Positions 22,692 through 33,138 of a stretch of DNA of 64,000 nt are shown here, piece after piece. The DNA is from Morchella semilibera (Eukaryota > Ascomycota > Pezizomycetes > Pezizales > Morchellaceae): contig CM018605.1 of NCBI GenBank assembly GCA_009192285.1, forward strand, positions 1,078,530 to 1,142,529, given 5' to 3'. Numbering within the stretch: position 1 is the stretch's first letter; each line of letters starts with the position of its first letter. The notes beneath the pieces were generated by a model that was not told where the DNA came from, did no database searches, and worked only from the letters and a program-made list of their open reading frames with translations. Both the position numbers and the translations under genes were made by a program.

Positions 22692-23517
22692 CTAGCGTTT
22701 GAAAAGCGAATTCCCAAGATTTAACTTGGCCACTTTGAGAACATCTCTGTATGTCAAACTTGTCCTAACCTGGCGGTCATATCGGCCATCAAGGAAGTGA
22801 TCCTTTTCTCCTAGAAGGTCCCAATTAGCCACAGTCTCAGGGCCAAGATTCTCGTCCATTGTTTTTTCCGCGATTCCGTGTAGGTGGGCTGTATACATGT
22901 CATCCGTAGTTACCAAGAGACTGGCAAGAAAATAATTAGATCAGCCAAGCTACCCCAAAATAGTTCACTATACCTTCTTGGCTCCTGTAAAATTCTATAT
23001 TTCGCTTCACCCAGCCCTTGCTCGTTCTTCTCGAACACCTCCAAAACAATCGGTGCTCCCAGGCTCACGGTTGCGACCATTGGATAATAGGCTGGGCCGT
23101 CTTCGTGGGCCATGATTCCTTCCCCGGGATTATACTCATTCACTAGGACATGATTTGGCTGTCCATGAGGGGAACTGTCCCAAATACCTAACTCCTGCAT
23201 GCGGGGAATTACTGGTGATTCAAGCCAGGGAGGAAGCGGTTCGGCAAGAAGAATGTTAGATTTCGAGAGAGCGCTGGGCCAGGTTTGGAGACGACGGTGG
23301 GTGAGGATTGTCCATTTGGGCTTTGGGGCGGAGGCGATCTGGGATTTTCACATTAGCGTAATGCGGGGTGCAGTGTCAGGGAAGATGAACAGGGAGTACG
23401 TACTTGAGAGAGGAGCTGTGACTCTTCAGAAGGGGTGATGAAGTTTGGTATGTAGTAGGTAGTTTTTGGCAGCGATGATACCAGCGTGGGGTTTGGTGGT
23501 GTTCTTGTCGATCCCAT
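22692..23517 (-). CDS. ALKBH6: ALKBH6-like 2-oxoglutarate/Fe(II) dioxygenase
   Basis: Three exons on the minus strand, 23517-23404, 23338-22974 and 22920-22692, give 235 residues, close to the usual ALKBH6 length. The AlkB core is complete: NEYNPGEGIMAHEDGPAYYP carries the iron ligands H116 and D118, SLLVTTDDMYTAHLHGI carries the third ligand (H174 is the best candidate), and RTSLTYR gives the two arginines that bind 2-oxoglutarate (R212, R218). AlkB homologues oxidatively remove alkyl groups from nucleic acids; the ALKBH6 substrate is less settled. The introns (23339-23403 and 22921-22973) have standard ends. The second explains why the middle exon appears to run into a stop after LIIFLPVSW. 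Start and N-terminus fit the family (YYIPNFITPSEESQLL). Confidence 0.9.
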
Positions 23518-25073
23518 TGTGTGTTTTGAGTTTGTTTCCGTTTTAAGCCTATCGGATTATGATTACCACGACCGACCTCACACTATCAGGGCTCGGTTTG
23601 CAGGGGCAGTTCGCAAATTGTATTGCCCTGATGGGCTATATATATAGAGTACATACCTCTTTGCAGGATAAAAGAAATATTTGCTTGTGCTTCCAGGTAC
23701 AAAGTAGATCTTCCTCCTGAAGGTATGTGTTTGCGAGAATCTCGATCCTCAGCGGAGGAAGTTCGTTCACACGGGAACGTGCTTTGGTTTAAACAGGGTT
23801 CCTTTCCTTTCGGTTACAGTTGACAAACCCCATGTCCCTAAAGAGAACTACATGTATGTACTACGGGTGTAGGGGTAACAGTTCTTACTGTCACCAGACT
23901 TACCCCTACCCCCGTAGTACTTCTTTCTCCTCGGGTTACCAGCTTTACCGGGTAACCTCCTCGAAAAAAATAAGGGTAGCCAATCTCAAACGCTTTTAGC
24001 ACGTATTGATGTGCTGGATGTTGATTATACCCCACAATTTTTCTCCAGAGCAGCCCAGCCGCCGGCAATAGGCTCTAATAAGTATGTGAAATCGCCCGGC
24101 CGAGGACCCTGGTACTATCGGACAAGAATTGTCACGGCCTACGTATTCCTATTGGTGAACTGACTTCAGCTTTAAAGATGAAGGCAATGGGGTTTACATA
24201 ATATTTTGATCAGGTAGCATAGCTCTGAGGGTAGCAAAGGGTACTCTGAGAAGGAGGAAAGCATGGGAGGTAATTACATGTATCTGCCTCATGATATCTC
24301 ATTGGATCTCAATTCCTGGAAGGTCGGAGAAGCAGGGCGGCACCATTCAGAGATGATCTCCCAGGGATCCAGATCAGAAAATAACAGAAAATTCTTCGAG
24401 GTCTTCCTGACGCAGTGGACGGGTGCTATTGTTCTCCCACTTGAGGTACGTGCCAAAAGTATTCTGTGGCGCTATACGTGTATATAACACAATAAAACAC
24501 AGTATAAACTCTTTATCATTCTAGATTTCGGATGATCACTGAGAGTAGTGACATGTACCAGACACTACTTCCCCAGAGTAAATCCAGTACTCTGCGTATT
24601 GCTCCACAATCACGTTTCCACTAAAGAGCTGAGCCATTGAACCACAACAAAATGTCTAGCCCCTTAGCAACTTGGGGAATAGAGTGGTTTGGCCAATCCC
24701 TGTTTTTCAAATTTTGAGCTCAAATTTTGACTTAGCGGGATTTTCACACCAGAAACTAAATATTTAGATTCAGAAATATAAAGTATGAAAGTTGCTACGA
24801 TAGGTGACGTTGGTTGTGTTGTGGTTGTGGCTTAACATTCCGATAAGGGCTTACCCTACCTCTTGCGACTGTCTTTGTGTGTGGCTTTGCAATCGCGCAC
24901 ACAGCGGCGCGCCCACTCACAGTCACCCATCGTCAACCTCACCCACGGAATCTTTCCCACAGACGACAATCAACATCAACAACAGTAACCCGACGACGAC
25001 AAACCCGCCCGGATAACCCCCCCTTCCGACGTCTATCTCTCCTTTCGTTAGTCGCCAAACCACAGTAGCAAGA
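23518..25073. other. Spacer between ALKBH6-like gene and RPL16
   Basis: No gene supported. It holds the second hairpin of the GTACT..GTAGGGGTAA family (23858-23920) and two TACATGTA palindromes (about 23848 and 24276). The last 250 bases, CAAC/ACC-rich, are probably the RPL16 promoter and leader. Confidence 0.55.
23858..23920. repeat. Hairpin element, copy 2 of the GTACT..GTAGGGGTAA family
   Basis: Arms 23858-23878 and 23900-23920 are reverse complements with one mismatch in 21, with a 21-base loop. The arm sequence matches the arms of the element at 15993-16073 over about 20 bases while the loop differs. Confidence 0.78.
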
Positions 25074-26009
25074 ATGTCCCAATTCGAGCCCGTGGTGAGT
25101 TCAAACTACCCATTCCGGAGCTATCAGCTTCTTCGAATCTTTGCCGCCTGGGCGGTGGAAATGATAGAGAGAACCGGGGTTATATGGCAGGGTCGCCAGG
25201 GGACTACGGTGTAGCAGTCGCGCTAATGGGTGGAAATTTGCGCATAGGTCATTATCGATGGCAAGGGACATCTCCTTGGTCGTCTGGCTAGTATTGTGGC
25301 CAAGCAGCTTCTTGAAGGCCAAAAGATCGTGGTTGTGAGATGCGAGGACCTCAATATCTCAGGCGAGTTCTTCAGGAACAAGCGTACGTTACCGGCTTTT
25401 CTTCTTGCGCATCTTCCTGGAAATGGGTAAATGATAGTCTTGGGATTCTAAACGGTCCAACTGACACGATCTCTTATCCATGTAGTTAAGTACCACGCCT
25501 ACCTCAGGAAGGGTAACAGGTTCAACCCTACCCGCGGTCCCTTCCACTTCCGCGCTCCTTCACGCATCTTCTACAAGACTGTCCGTGGTATGATCTCACA
25601 CAAGACCGCCCGTGGGCAGGCCGCTCTCGAGCGCCTTAAGGTTTTCGAGGGTATCCCCCCCCATACGACACCAAGAAGCGCCTCGTCGTTCCTCAGGCCC
25701 TGAGGATCCTGAGGTTGAAGCCCGGGAGGAAGTACTGCACAGTCGGAAGACTGAGCACAGAGGTTGGCTGGAAGTATGATGATGTTGTCAAGGGGTCAGT
25801 AAAGTCGAGGCCTGCGTTTTTGGAGGAGTGTGGACAAATGGTATTTTGGGAGCATGGAACTGATTTTGGATGTGTGCAGGCTCGAGGAGAAGAGAAAGGT
25901 CAAGTCCAAGGCCTACTACGCCAGGAAGCTGGCTCTCGCCAAGAGACTGGGCGAGGCGCAGAAGTCCACCACTACCAACAAGGAGGAGTTGGCGGCCCTC
26001 GGGTACTAG
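25074..26009 (+). CDS. RPL16: 60S ribosomal protein L16 (uL13), with one apparent frame break
   Basis: Four exons, 25074-25094, 25248-25383, 25486-25794 and 25880-26009, encode a uL13 protein of about 198 residues, the normal length. Recognisable parts are [14 protein letters not shown] near the start, [31 protein letters not shown]-type core (here [11 protein letters not shown]) and the end segment [24 protein letters not shown]. uL13 is a structural protein of the large subunit. The frame is lost at a run of eight Cs (25655-25662) within the conserved segment [13 protein letters not shown]; nine Cs would give the expected protein. Because the protein is essential and the rest is well preserved, I treat this as a likely sequence error and not a pseudogene. 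The upstream region is C/A-rich as in other ribosomal protein genes. Confidence 0.9.
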
Positions 26010-26770
26010 ACGTATCGCATATGTGTACTCCCTTAAATACGACACGAATCGATTCCAAAAGTTCCCAGTTTACGAAATTCCGCAAACAATTTCTCTTTCT
26101 TTCTTTTCGTACGTTTGGCATTTTTTTAGGTCTCTTCTGCTGAAGGCAGGAAAAGGAGGGACTATTAAAAAAATAAAAGTAGTTACAAGGTTCTAGGGAT
26201 TCGGTGGGTTTGTGTTGCGGGGGTTATATTGCTCTCTCTTCTGGGTACTCGGCGATTTTTTTCTTTTTTTTTTCTTTTTCCTTGTGGGTATCATGGTGCG
26301 TATTAAGAGTGGGTAAAGTGGGTTTTGTGAATATCATCAGCTCTTCCAAACAAATGAAACCACCTGACCCGGAATAATTGGTTTGTTCGATTTGTAGCGA
26401 CGGGTTAGAGGATAGAGGGGACTAGCTATGTCCGGGCTGAGCTGAGCTGAGCTGAGCTGAGCTGGTACCCAAGCTGGTCTTGTGATTTCTTGATTTCTTA
26501 TAGGCTGGTATTAATTTTACTCGATTCTCTTTTTCACCTTTAGTGCATCCTACGTGTCGTGTCTATATAGATCTAGCATCACAATCTATAACTCGGTCTA
26601 GATAAGGAAAGGGCCGTATTAGGGAGAGCGCCAAAATAGATATCTTGCAATTCCAGAGTCTGTATTGTTTATTATAAAAAAATCCTCTTGTCCGGAAAAT
26701 CATTGCGCCGAGACACCATAACTGTAATTATTAGGAACCCACCTTTAGTCATGTTCTAAATTTCCGACAC
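26010..26770. other. 3' regions between convergent RPL16 and RPC11
   Basis: Convergent 3' ends. It contains T-rich stretches that fit RPL16 3' processing and a five-base tandem repeat of GAGCT, about six units, at 26436-26464. No gene seen. Confidence 0.55.
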
Positions 26771-27378
26771 TCAGTTCTCCTTCCACTTGTGACCGCATGT
26801 CACGCACTAACATGCACCATAAACGTCAGCGCACGTCTAGTAGAACTGGATGATAAGAAAAAAGGCCCACCTTAAAAAACGCTGTCATCGGCTCATCAGC
26901 ACTTCTAATTTGCACCATGTAGAAGTATGCTTTTGTCCCTGTGCAGTCCTCACTCGGACATTGCGCTGCCAAAATAAAACACGTCAGTAAAAAGTCTGAT
27001 GTTTCATAAATTCTGACAAGTCGAGGTTTTTTCGGTCTTTCGGCGCGGCGGCCGATTGGGCGGCGATCTAGTCAATCATACCTTCTGTTTGGTCAACGTT
27101 ATCCCACGCGCCCTCTCCGCCCATAACATCGTCGACTTCCTTCCGCTTCATAGGCTTGCGCTCATAGTATTTTCGTGTGAGAATGAATTGATACGGGCAT
27201 GTGCGACATTCGAGGCGATTGGTACCGGTTTCTGGAGACCGCGAAACCTATGCGACTGTTAGATCTTATGAATATGCTTTGGTACTCAAAATGAGTGGAC
27301 GTTTGTGTATAAAGGGCGGGATAGGAATAATATAGATACCGTGAGCGAGTTAGAACATTGAGGGCAAAATAGCAGCAT
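26771..27378 (-). CDS. RPC11: RNA polymerase III subunit RPC11 (C11, TFIIS-like)
   Basis: Four exons on the minus strand, 27378-27340, 27247-27082, 26965-26871 and 26806-26771, join to a 111-residue protein, the standard size. The N-terminal zinc ribbon uses C5, C8, C27 and C30 (FCPQCSNSL ... ECRTCPY). The linker has the Pol III-specific KRKEVDDVMGG and WDNVDQTE. The C-terminal ribbon uses C71, C76, C101 and C104, with the acidic hairpin QIRSADEPMT (D92, E93) that enters the active site. C11 drives RNA cleavage by Pol III and is needed for termination and reinitiation. The coding exons are too short to stand out as open frames. It shares a 293-base promoter region with the divergent ankyrin gene. 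Confidence 0.93.
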
Positions 27379-27671
27379 CGCAGCTAGCAATGTTGTGTTT
27401 TGACAGCTTCAAACAGTCATAAGTAGGGGGAAAAAAAAACACCCCCAGAAGAAATGCCAAGTTTTATTCAGCCCTAACCCACTCACTGCCCCACCACTAG
27501 CGTGATACGCGCCGCGCTTGTCCACAGTTCACTCCTGTTTCCCTAGAGTAGCCGGCCAAAGCAAGCTCTCCCTCCCTTTCCATCCCACTCTCCCCCGGTT
27601 TTACATCAAACACTTTCCCGAGCTCCATTTCACTACCGGTCTACATCAAAACATTCGGAATACTTGCGGTC
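27379..27671. promoter_or_regulatory. Shared divergent promoter of RPC11 and the ankyrin gene
   Basis: The start codons of the two divergent genes are 293 bases apart, so both promoters and 5' UTRs must share this stretch. It includes a G/A run, CCCTAACCC-like sequence near 27472-27480 and a pyrimidine-rich part before the plus-strand start. No specific factor site is assigned. Confidence 0.6.
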
Positions 27672-28519
27672 ATGGCTGGAACTACTGCACACGAGGACGA
27701 GGTATGTAGCTTTCCCCTCCCCCACAGGTGGCTGATGTAAGAGAGAGGGGGTTTTCCATGGCTTTTCCGGTCCTAGGTTTCGGTTCCTGAATTTTGTTAC
27801 TAATAAGGCTTCAGGGCGCATCGCCGAAGGAACTTCTTCTCGAGGCCGCACGCCGGAATAACATGGAACTTCTCGAAGAAGTCCTGGGAAACAAAAAAGT
27901 AGATGCTGATTTCCTCAATCACGCTACCGATGGGGTTGGAAATACTGCCTTACACATGGCTGCGCAATACGGGGCCTGTTAGTTGATTTAGCCCTCCCCC
28001 CCTCCTCTCTCTCCCTTCCTCCTCTCTCCTCCTTACACCTCGCTTAATCGTTTCTAATAGCTTTATTTCTCCAGTGGAAGTACTAGACCATCTTCTCGAC
28101 CAAGAGGGTCTCGAAGTAGACCCCATAAACCGCATGGAACAGGAGACCCCACTCCACAAGGCAGTGCAGTATGCGAATAAGGAAAAGCAGGATGGTGTGC
28201 ATGTTGTGGAAATGTTGATTGATGCTGGTGCCGACCCTAGGTTCGTTGCCTGTCATACCCTACCCCTGTTTTCTGCGCTGCACTCAACTATTTTTAATCT
28301 CGTTGGCCCGACTTTTATTTCGGATCTTTTTAGAGAGCTGACAATGGTTGGATAAATAATAGGATACGAAACAAACATAGGCAACGACCAATAGATATTG
28401 TGGACCCCCGAGACACTAATCTCAGGGGCATCCTACAAAAGGCGGAATATGCCATGACCATTGGAAACGATGTTGCAGATGACGACGACCATGATGGTCC
28501 GGCATCAGACTCGGATTAG
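27672..28519 (+). CDS. Small ankyrin-repeat protein (YAR1-like)
   Basis: Exons 27672-27701, 27815-27977, 28075-28240 and 28363-28519 encode 171 residues. After ASPKELLLEAARRNN come two to three ankyrin repeats (GNTALHMAAQYGALEVLDHLL; ETPLHKAVQYANKEKQ; VVEMLIDAGADPRIRN), then RPIDIVDPRDTNLRG and an acidic tail of Asp and Ser. Size, repeat number and acidic tail resemble YAR1, the yeast chaperone of ribosomal protein uS3/Rps3, so a role in ribosome assembly is possible; short ankyrin proteins are hard to tell apart and I give no symbol. Its divergent neighbour is RPC11. Confidence 0.82.
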
Positions 28520-31499
28520 AACTTATTATTTTAATAATAAGGAGGTGTGTTTCCTAGTTAGTGCATAGTGTCTATTTTTATTTCCCTTTTTTGCGGGCTT
28601 TCTATTTTTTTGATTTTAAGGCCTAGCTAGTATTAGTTTTGTTGGGTCTCTTTTAACCACATTAGAGATTTCATATATCATGAAGTGGCGAGTGGAGTAT
28701 ATGTTAGTTTTCACAGCTTTTCTATCTATTTTCCTATTCATGTGGGTGATATCATGCCGTATTAAGGTTCCACCTTTCCTCCTTCTCGCCTCAGAAACGC
28801 TGAATCGTGGACCTATGATATCGAATCCTCACTTGAAGTTTCGGTGGATATGTGTGATGTTTCATTCAAGTTAGAAGCTTTTAGATTTCTGTGTTGAACT
28901 ATAAACTATCCATGGTACCGTGTACTATACTAATACCACTGTTATTGTCTCCAAGAGGCCAGAAAAACGTAAACTGCACATATCATAACTCAGCATAAAG
29001 CCCTATACAGCTCTGAGGCTCCGAACTCTAGATTACCGCGTGGCGTCTCCTACCATTTTCTCATTATGTAATCTACATGGGGCTAGCTATAGTGGTAATT
29101 GATAGCGAGTGATAACCTATGATAAAGACCTATTATTTATACTTCATACATGCATGCAACCCGTAGGTTATGGCAACCAACTTCTGCGTACCAACTGTAC
29201 CAGAGTAATTCCCCCCAATAAGACTGATACGGACTGGTAAGAGTTAATTTTCACCTTTCATCAATACATGTATTTCCTCAGAGCCACCTATCTTCGCACC
29301 CAATCAACTACATGTAGTTACCCTTAAATTCAGTAGGATCATCACTATACATCAAAGCAACATCGCTATCTCCTTAGTGTTGCCATTGGGCTGCCCTTAG
29401 AAACACGCGCCCCCACCCCAGCGCCGTGAGGTAATATTCTCCTTTGGTCTCTACAAGATTCAGAAAGATCTAAATCAGGGAGTAACCTAAACCCCTACTC
29501 ACAGCGCCCAGTGATCATTAACCCCTTGTGTATCCCGATAGGGGATGTAAGGAGGAGGAAGCCGTATTGTAAGCGCAGCGTGGACAGGCTGCAGAGGTGT
29601 TTTTACGGCAGTTTTTTGAATACCACCTTGACAGCGTGCTCAAGACAAGGCCATTTTTCGGGGCCCCTACCCCCTGCTGCGCTACGCTTTTTAATCGGGA
29701 GAAACCTATCCGCTTCTGACAGCCGGTGGAACAGTGATGTCAGTAACCCCTCTCCACTATAGGTATACTATGCAAAGGAGTCACCTCTATAGAACTAGTG
29801 GTCAAAAACTCACGAGACTATGCCAGGCTATGTTGCAAAGAATCTCACCCCCATATACGTAGATCTCTTAAGGCTAAATGAGCAGCTACCTTTCATAGTG
29901 TTGTTAGTATCTTCATGTAAGGGCTGTCCACAGAACTCAAGGTGAGCTTACACCAGCCCAGAAAACCAGCCCGCAGCGCACAGCCCGCCATCTGTCCAAG
30001 TAACTTTAAACACCCCCATAGCACTTAAGTGCGAGGCTCATGCCCCCCCCCCCCCCACAGTGTGGTTCTCGCGGTTCCCGGGGAAGTAAGTAAGCGATGG
30101 AATTCAACTATGGGTACGTAGTCCTGGTGGTGTCATAGGGACCGATCTAAGGGCTATAGATGACGGCTTCTTGCACTTCCTCGGCCAGGCTCGGGTTCAG
30201 GATCGTATATAGATTACCTAGACTGTGAGACCCGGGACCGATTCTCTGGTTTTGGTATCTTTTCAAGGGAGAGGGGCCTGGCTTGGACATGACCCCCCCC
30301 CCCCCTAACCACGATCCCCTAGATGGGCCGAGTTAAACTAGAGACCGTACATCTATATACCCACATAGTTATTGCAATGAAGCTTCCCCAAAAAACCAAG
30401 CCAGGATAGTTCAAAAGCGGTACCAAACTCTACGACCCAAGCACGAAGTGGTAGAAGGGGGCCGTTTGTCGTATTAAGCAAGTGATGGTATCAGGCTTAT
30501 CAAGCCACATCTCAAGGGCACAGTATTGATCTTATGCGGCATTATTATTGGGGCCAATCCCCCCCCCCTCTCGTGAAAGCAAAACAAAACACGCAACGCA
30601 GCTGCATGTGTTCATAGCTATGAAGTATCAATCAATCAACATGTACTCAAAACCCAACCGAGTGATAATCCATGACTACGCTGCCCCGGGCCCCCCATGA
30701 TAGTACCCACCGATAAGGCCGTGCGCTCCCCGACCTGATTCTCGCTTACCCTCTTCCCCCTCAAATCTCCACTCACCTATAGGACTAACTCATGTCATTC
30801 TCACTTGGTGGAATTAGGACGGTGAGATTTGTCTTGTGTACCCGTCCAGTACGGGGGCCGTCCATGTGTTACTAATATTGGACCTATGTAGCTACCCGTC
30901 ATGGCGCAGTTTTTTTCTTTTCTTTTTTGATGTCCATTATGGAAGAATGAATATGTGTTCCGTTTGAACCTCCCCGCTCCGTGACTACATGTACACAGCT
31001 ATGTAGTTGCCTCGCTCACAAAACATCACTCGCCCCTTCCCTCCCCACCACCTACTTTCCCTCTATCCACCTCCCTTCCAATCATCCATGCATCTTCTAG
31101 CTCTCCGCCTCCACATCCCCACCCGTAAAACCGTGATGGAAGGGATTCCCCCGTCCGCGCGTGTCGATCCTCATAGCTACCAAGCAGGCCACCCATACCA
31201 TATCTGAAACCTCCCCCGGCCCCTTAAATCTTGACCCGGCGAGTGTATGTAACTATAGGGGAAAAACCTTGGTAGTTACATGTATCCAGCAATATCCCAT
31301 TTTACACTTAGAGGATGACAGGGATACTAGGACTCAAATGTTGGTAACAAGGAGTTGGAAGTTGAGGGGTATTAGTGGGGGAGGGTGTACGAAGCTGGTA
31401 AAAGTGTTGATGGACACAGTTAATATGGTATCGTAAATACTCCGTTGACAGAGGTTTAAAACAACATACAATTTGGCGGCTTAGGATGATTGGGTGGGA

Positions 31500-32130
31500 A
31501 GGAGGTCAGCTCAGTCGGCATGTATGTGGTGGACCCAGTTGGCTCATAAGGTAGTTTGCAAGTCTAGTCAACTCAACCGGACTAGGTAGCTAATCTAATA
31601 CTCTGTAGGGCTCAGTTGGGCTCAGTCGGGTGACAATCTCAGCATGACAGACAAGCCCAATTAAACGGATAAGCCCAATCGATTACTACCAGCAAGGAAC
31701 TCAGTCAGATCACGGACGAGCTCAGTCGAATAGACAAGCTCAGCCAACGCGACAAGCTTACATGTAGTTAAAGGGAGAAGCTCAGTCAAATTGATAAGCC
31801 AGTGAACACTGTGGCATAAGCTTACATATGGTGGGTACGGTACATACACAAACTCAGCCGGGCAAGGTCAGGTTAAAAAACGGATATCCAGTCTCGTATT
31901 ATAGTCCCAATCTGTCGGTCCAGCCCAAGTAATTGGATGTGACATGGACCGAATCACAAGCCTGGCTGGGTCCAGGTAATTGGGCGACATTTATAGACAG
32001 AATCAGTCGGAACAAGCCAGCTAAACAATTTCAATGTCTCACTCCCACCACGTCAATTGGCCAAAAAAAAAAAAAAAAAAAAAAAAAAGAAGCTAACTCA
32101 GCCAAATAGAGTAGTCGGACTCAGTCAATC
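31500..32130. repeat. Field of degenerate CTCAGTCGG/CTCAGCC repeats
   Basis: The motif family (A/G)CTCAGT(C/T)(G/A) or CTCAGCC appears a dozen or more times on one strand at irregular spacing, often in the context ACAAGCTCAGTC or ATAAGCC. Examples lie at about 31507, 31535, 31609, 31618, 31688, 31718, 31738, 31780, 31851, 32097 and 32119. It looks like an old, diverged tandem array; there are no long open frames. Confidence 0.6.
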
Positions 32131-32610
32131 AGCGGTGTTAACCAGCCGCGGAGGGTCAACTCACTCCCGCATCAAATCCCACACAGTATTTATTCATGAG
32201 TAAAGTACAGTCCACACTCCCATTTCCCTCTGGCCCCCGCCCCCCACAAATGGTATATATGTATGTATGTATGTATATGTATATGCACCGCAATATTCAT
32301 CACTATCATAAACCTCGATTCCAACTCCGACTCCGCGCCATCCCCCGCCACTCTCTCCGCTGTCATCAATATGCATAAAGTAAAGGGACTCAAACAGAAC
32401 AAACGCAACCAAACAAAAAGCAAGATATAGTTTACCACCCACCAAACAAAAAAAATTGGCCCCAACTCGCAAAACAAACGATGATGATGATGCTAAGAGT
32501 GATTCTGGAAAGAAAAAAAAAAAAAAAACAAGAGGGAAAGGGTAAGTCAACACTAACTATGCTCAGAAACGAAGTAATATAAGTATAGCAGGTGGTTATG
32601 GTTGTAATGT

Positions 32611-32730
32611 AGTAGTCGTGGTAATAGTAGTAATAGTAGTAGTAGTGGTAGTAGTAGTAATAGTAGTAGGTAGTAGTAGTGGTAGTAGTAGTAGTAGTAG
32701 TGGTAGTAGTAGTGGTAGTAGTAGTGGTTG
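32611..32730. repeat. GTA-type trinucleotide microsatellite
   Basis: Imperfect (GTA)n with GTG and TAA interruptions over about 120 bases, just beyond the stop of the HOS4-like gene. Confidence 0.85.
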
Positions 32731-33138
32731 TTTCCCCTACATTTAAAGTAACGTAGCCGCCAAAGCAAAATGAAAAGAAAAAACGAGCCCACCCATGATG
32801 ACGAGAGAAAAAAATCTGCTTAAAAAGGAAAAGCAAATAAAAACCCTTTGATAAAACCCTTATTCAAGGGGAACGACCAATGAATAGTCCACAAAAAAAG
32901 GAGGGGAAAAAAATACGGTATCATATACACATACGTAACATTTGCTCAAAACGGCACAACATCACCCCACCCCCATCCCCGCGATCCGAACAGACATGAC
33001 AACTATGAGAAGGGTGGCAACCCCAACCGACCGACCGCAGACCAAATAAAACCAGACCCTCAAACAAAATAAAGAAAAAGCAAAGCAATAAAAACTAAAC
33101 AAAAAAAGCGCCAAAAACACCCGCCCAGTTTTTATGTT

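Larger units (their letters stand above)
28520..33138. other. Long spacer with degenerate repeats and microsatellites
   Basis: About 4.6 kb without a supported gene. It includes five TACATGTA palindromes (about 29266, 29309, 30985, 31276, 31757), two GAGTGAT-N6-TGAY motifs (29107, 30660), C runs (about 30044-30057 and 30293-30305), a field of degenerate CTCAGTCGG-like repeats (31500-32130), an A run (about 32063-32088), a TATG/TATA repeat (about 32258-32285) and a GTA-type microsatellite (about 32611-32730). Long Tyr-rich open frames across the last are microsatellite artefacts. The 3' UTR of the HOS4-like gene probably lies in the last several hundred bases. Confidence 0.5.

Noticed and set aside
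32190-32836. Minus-strand frames rich in Tyr, Thr or Leu
   Set aside because: They are read from the GTA-type microsatellite and homopolymers, and begin outside the spliced HOS4-like gene.
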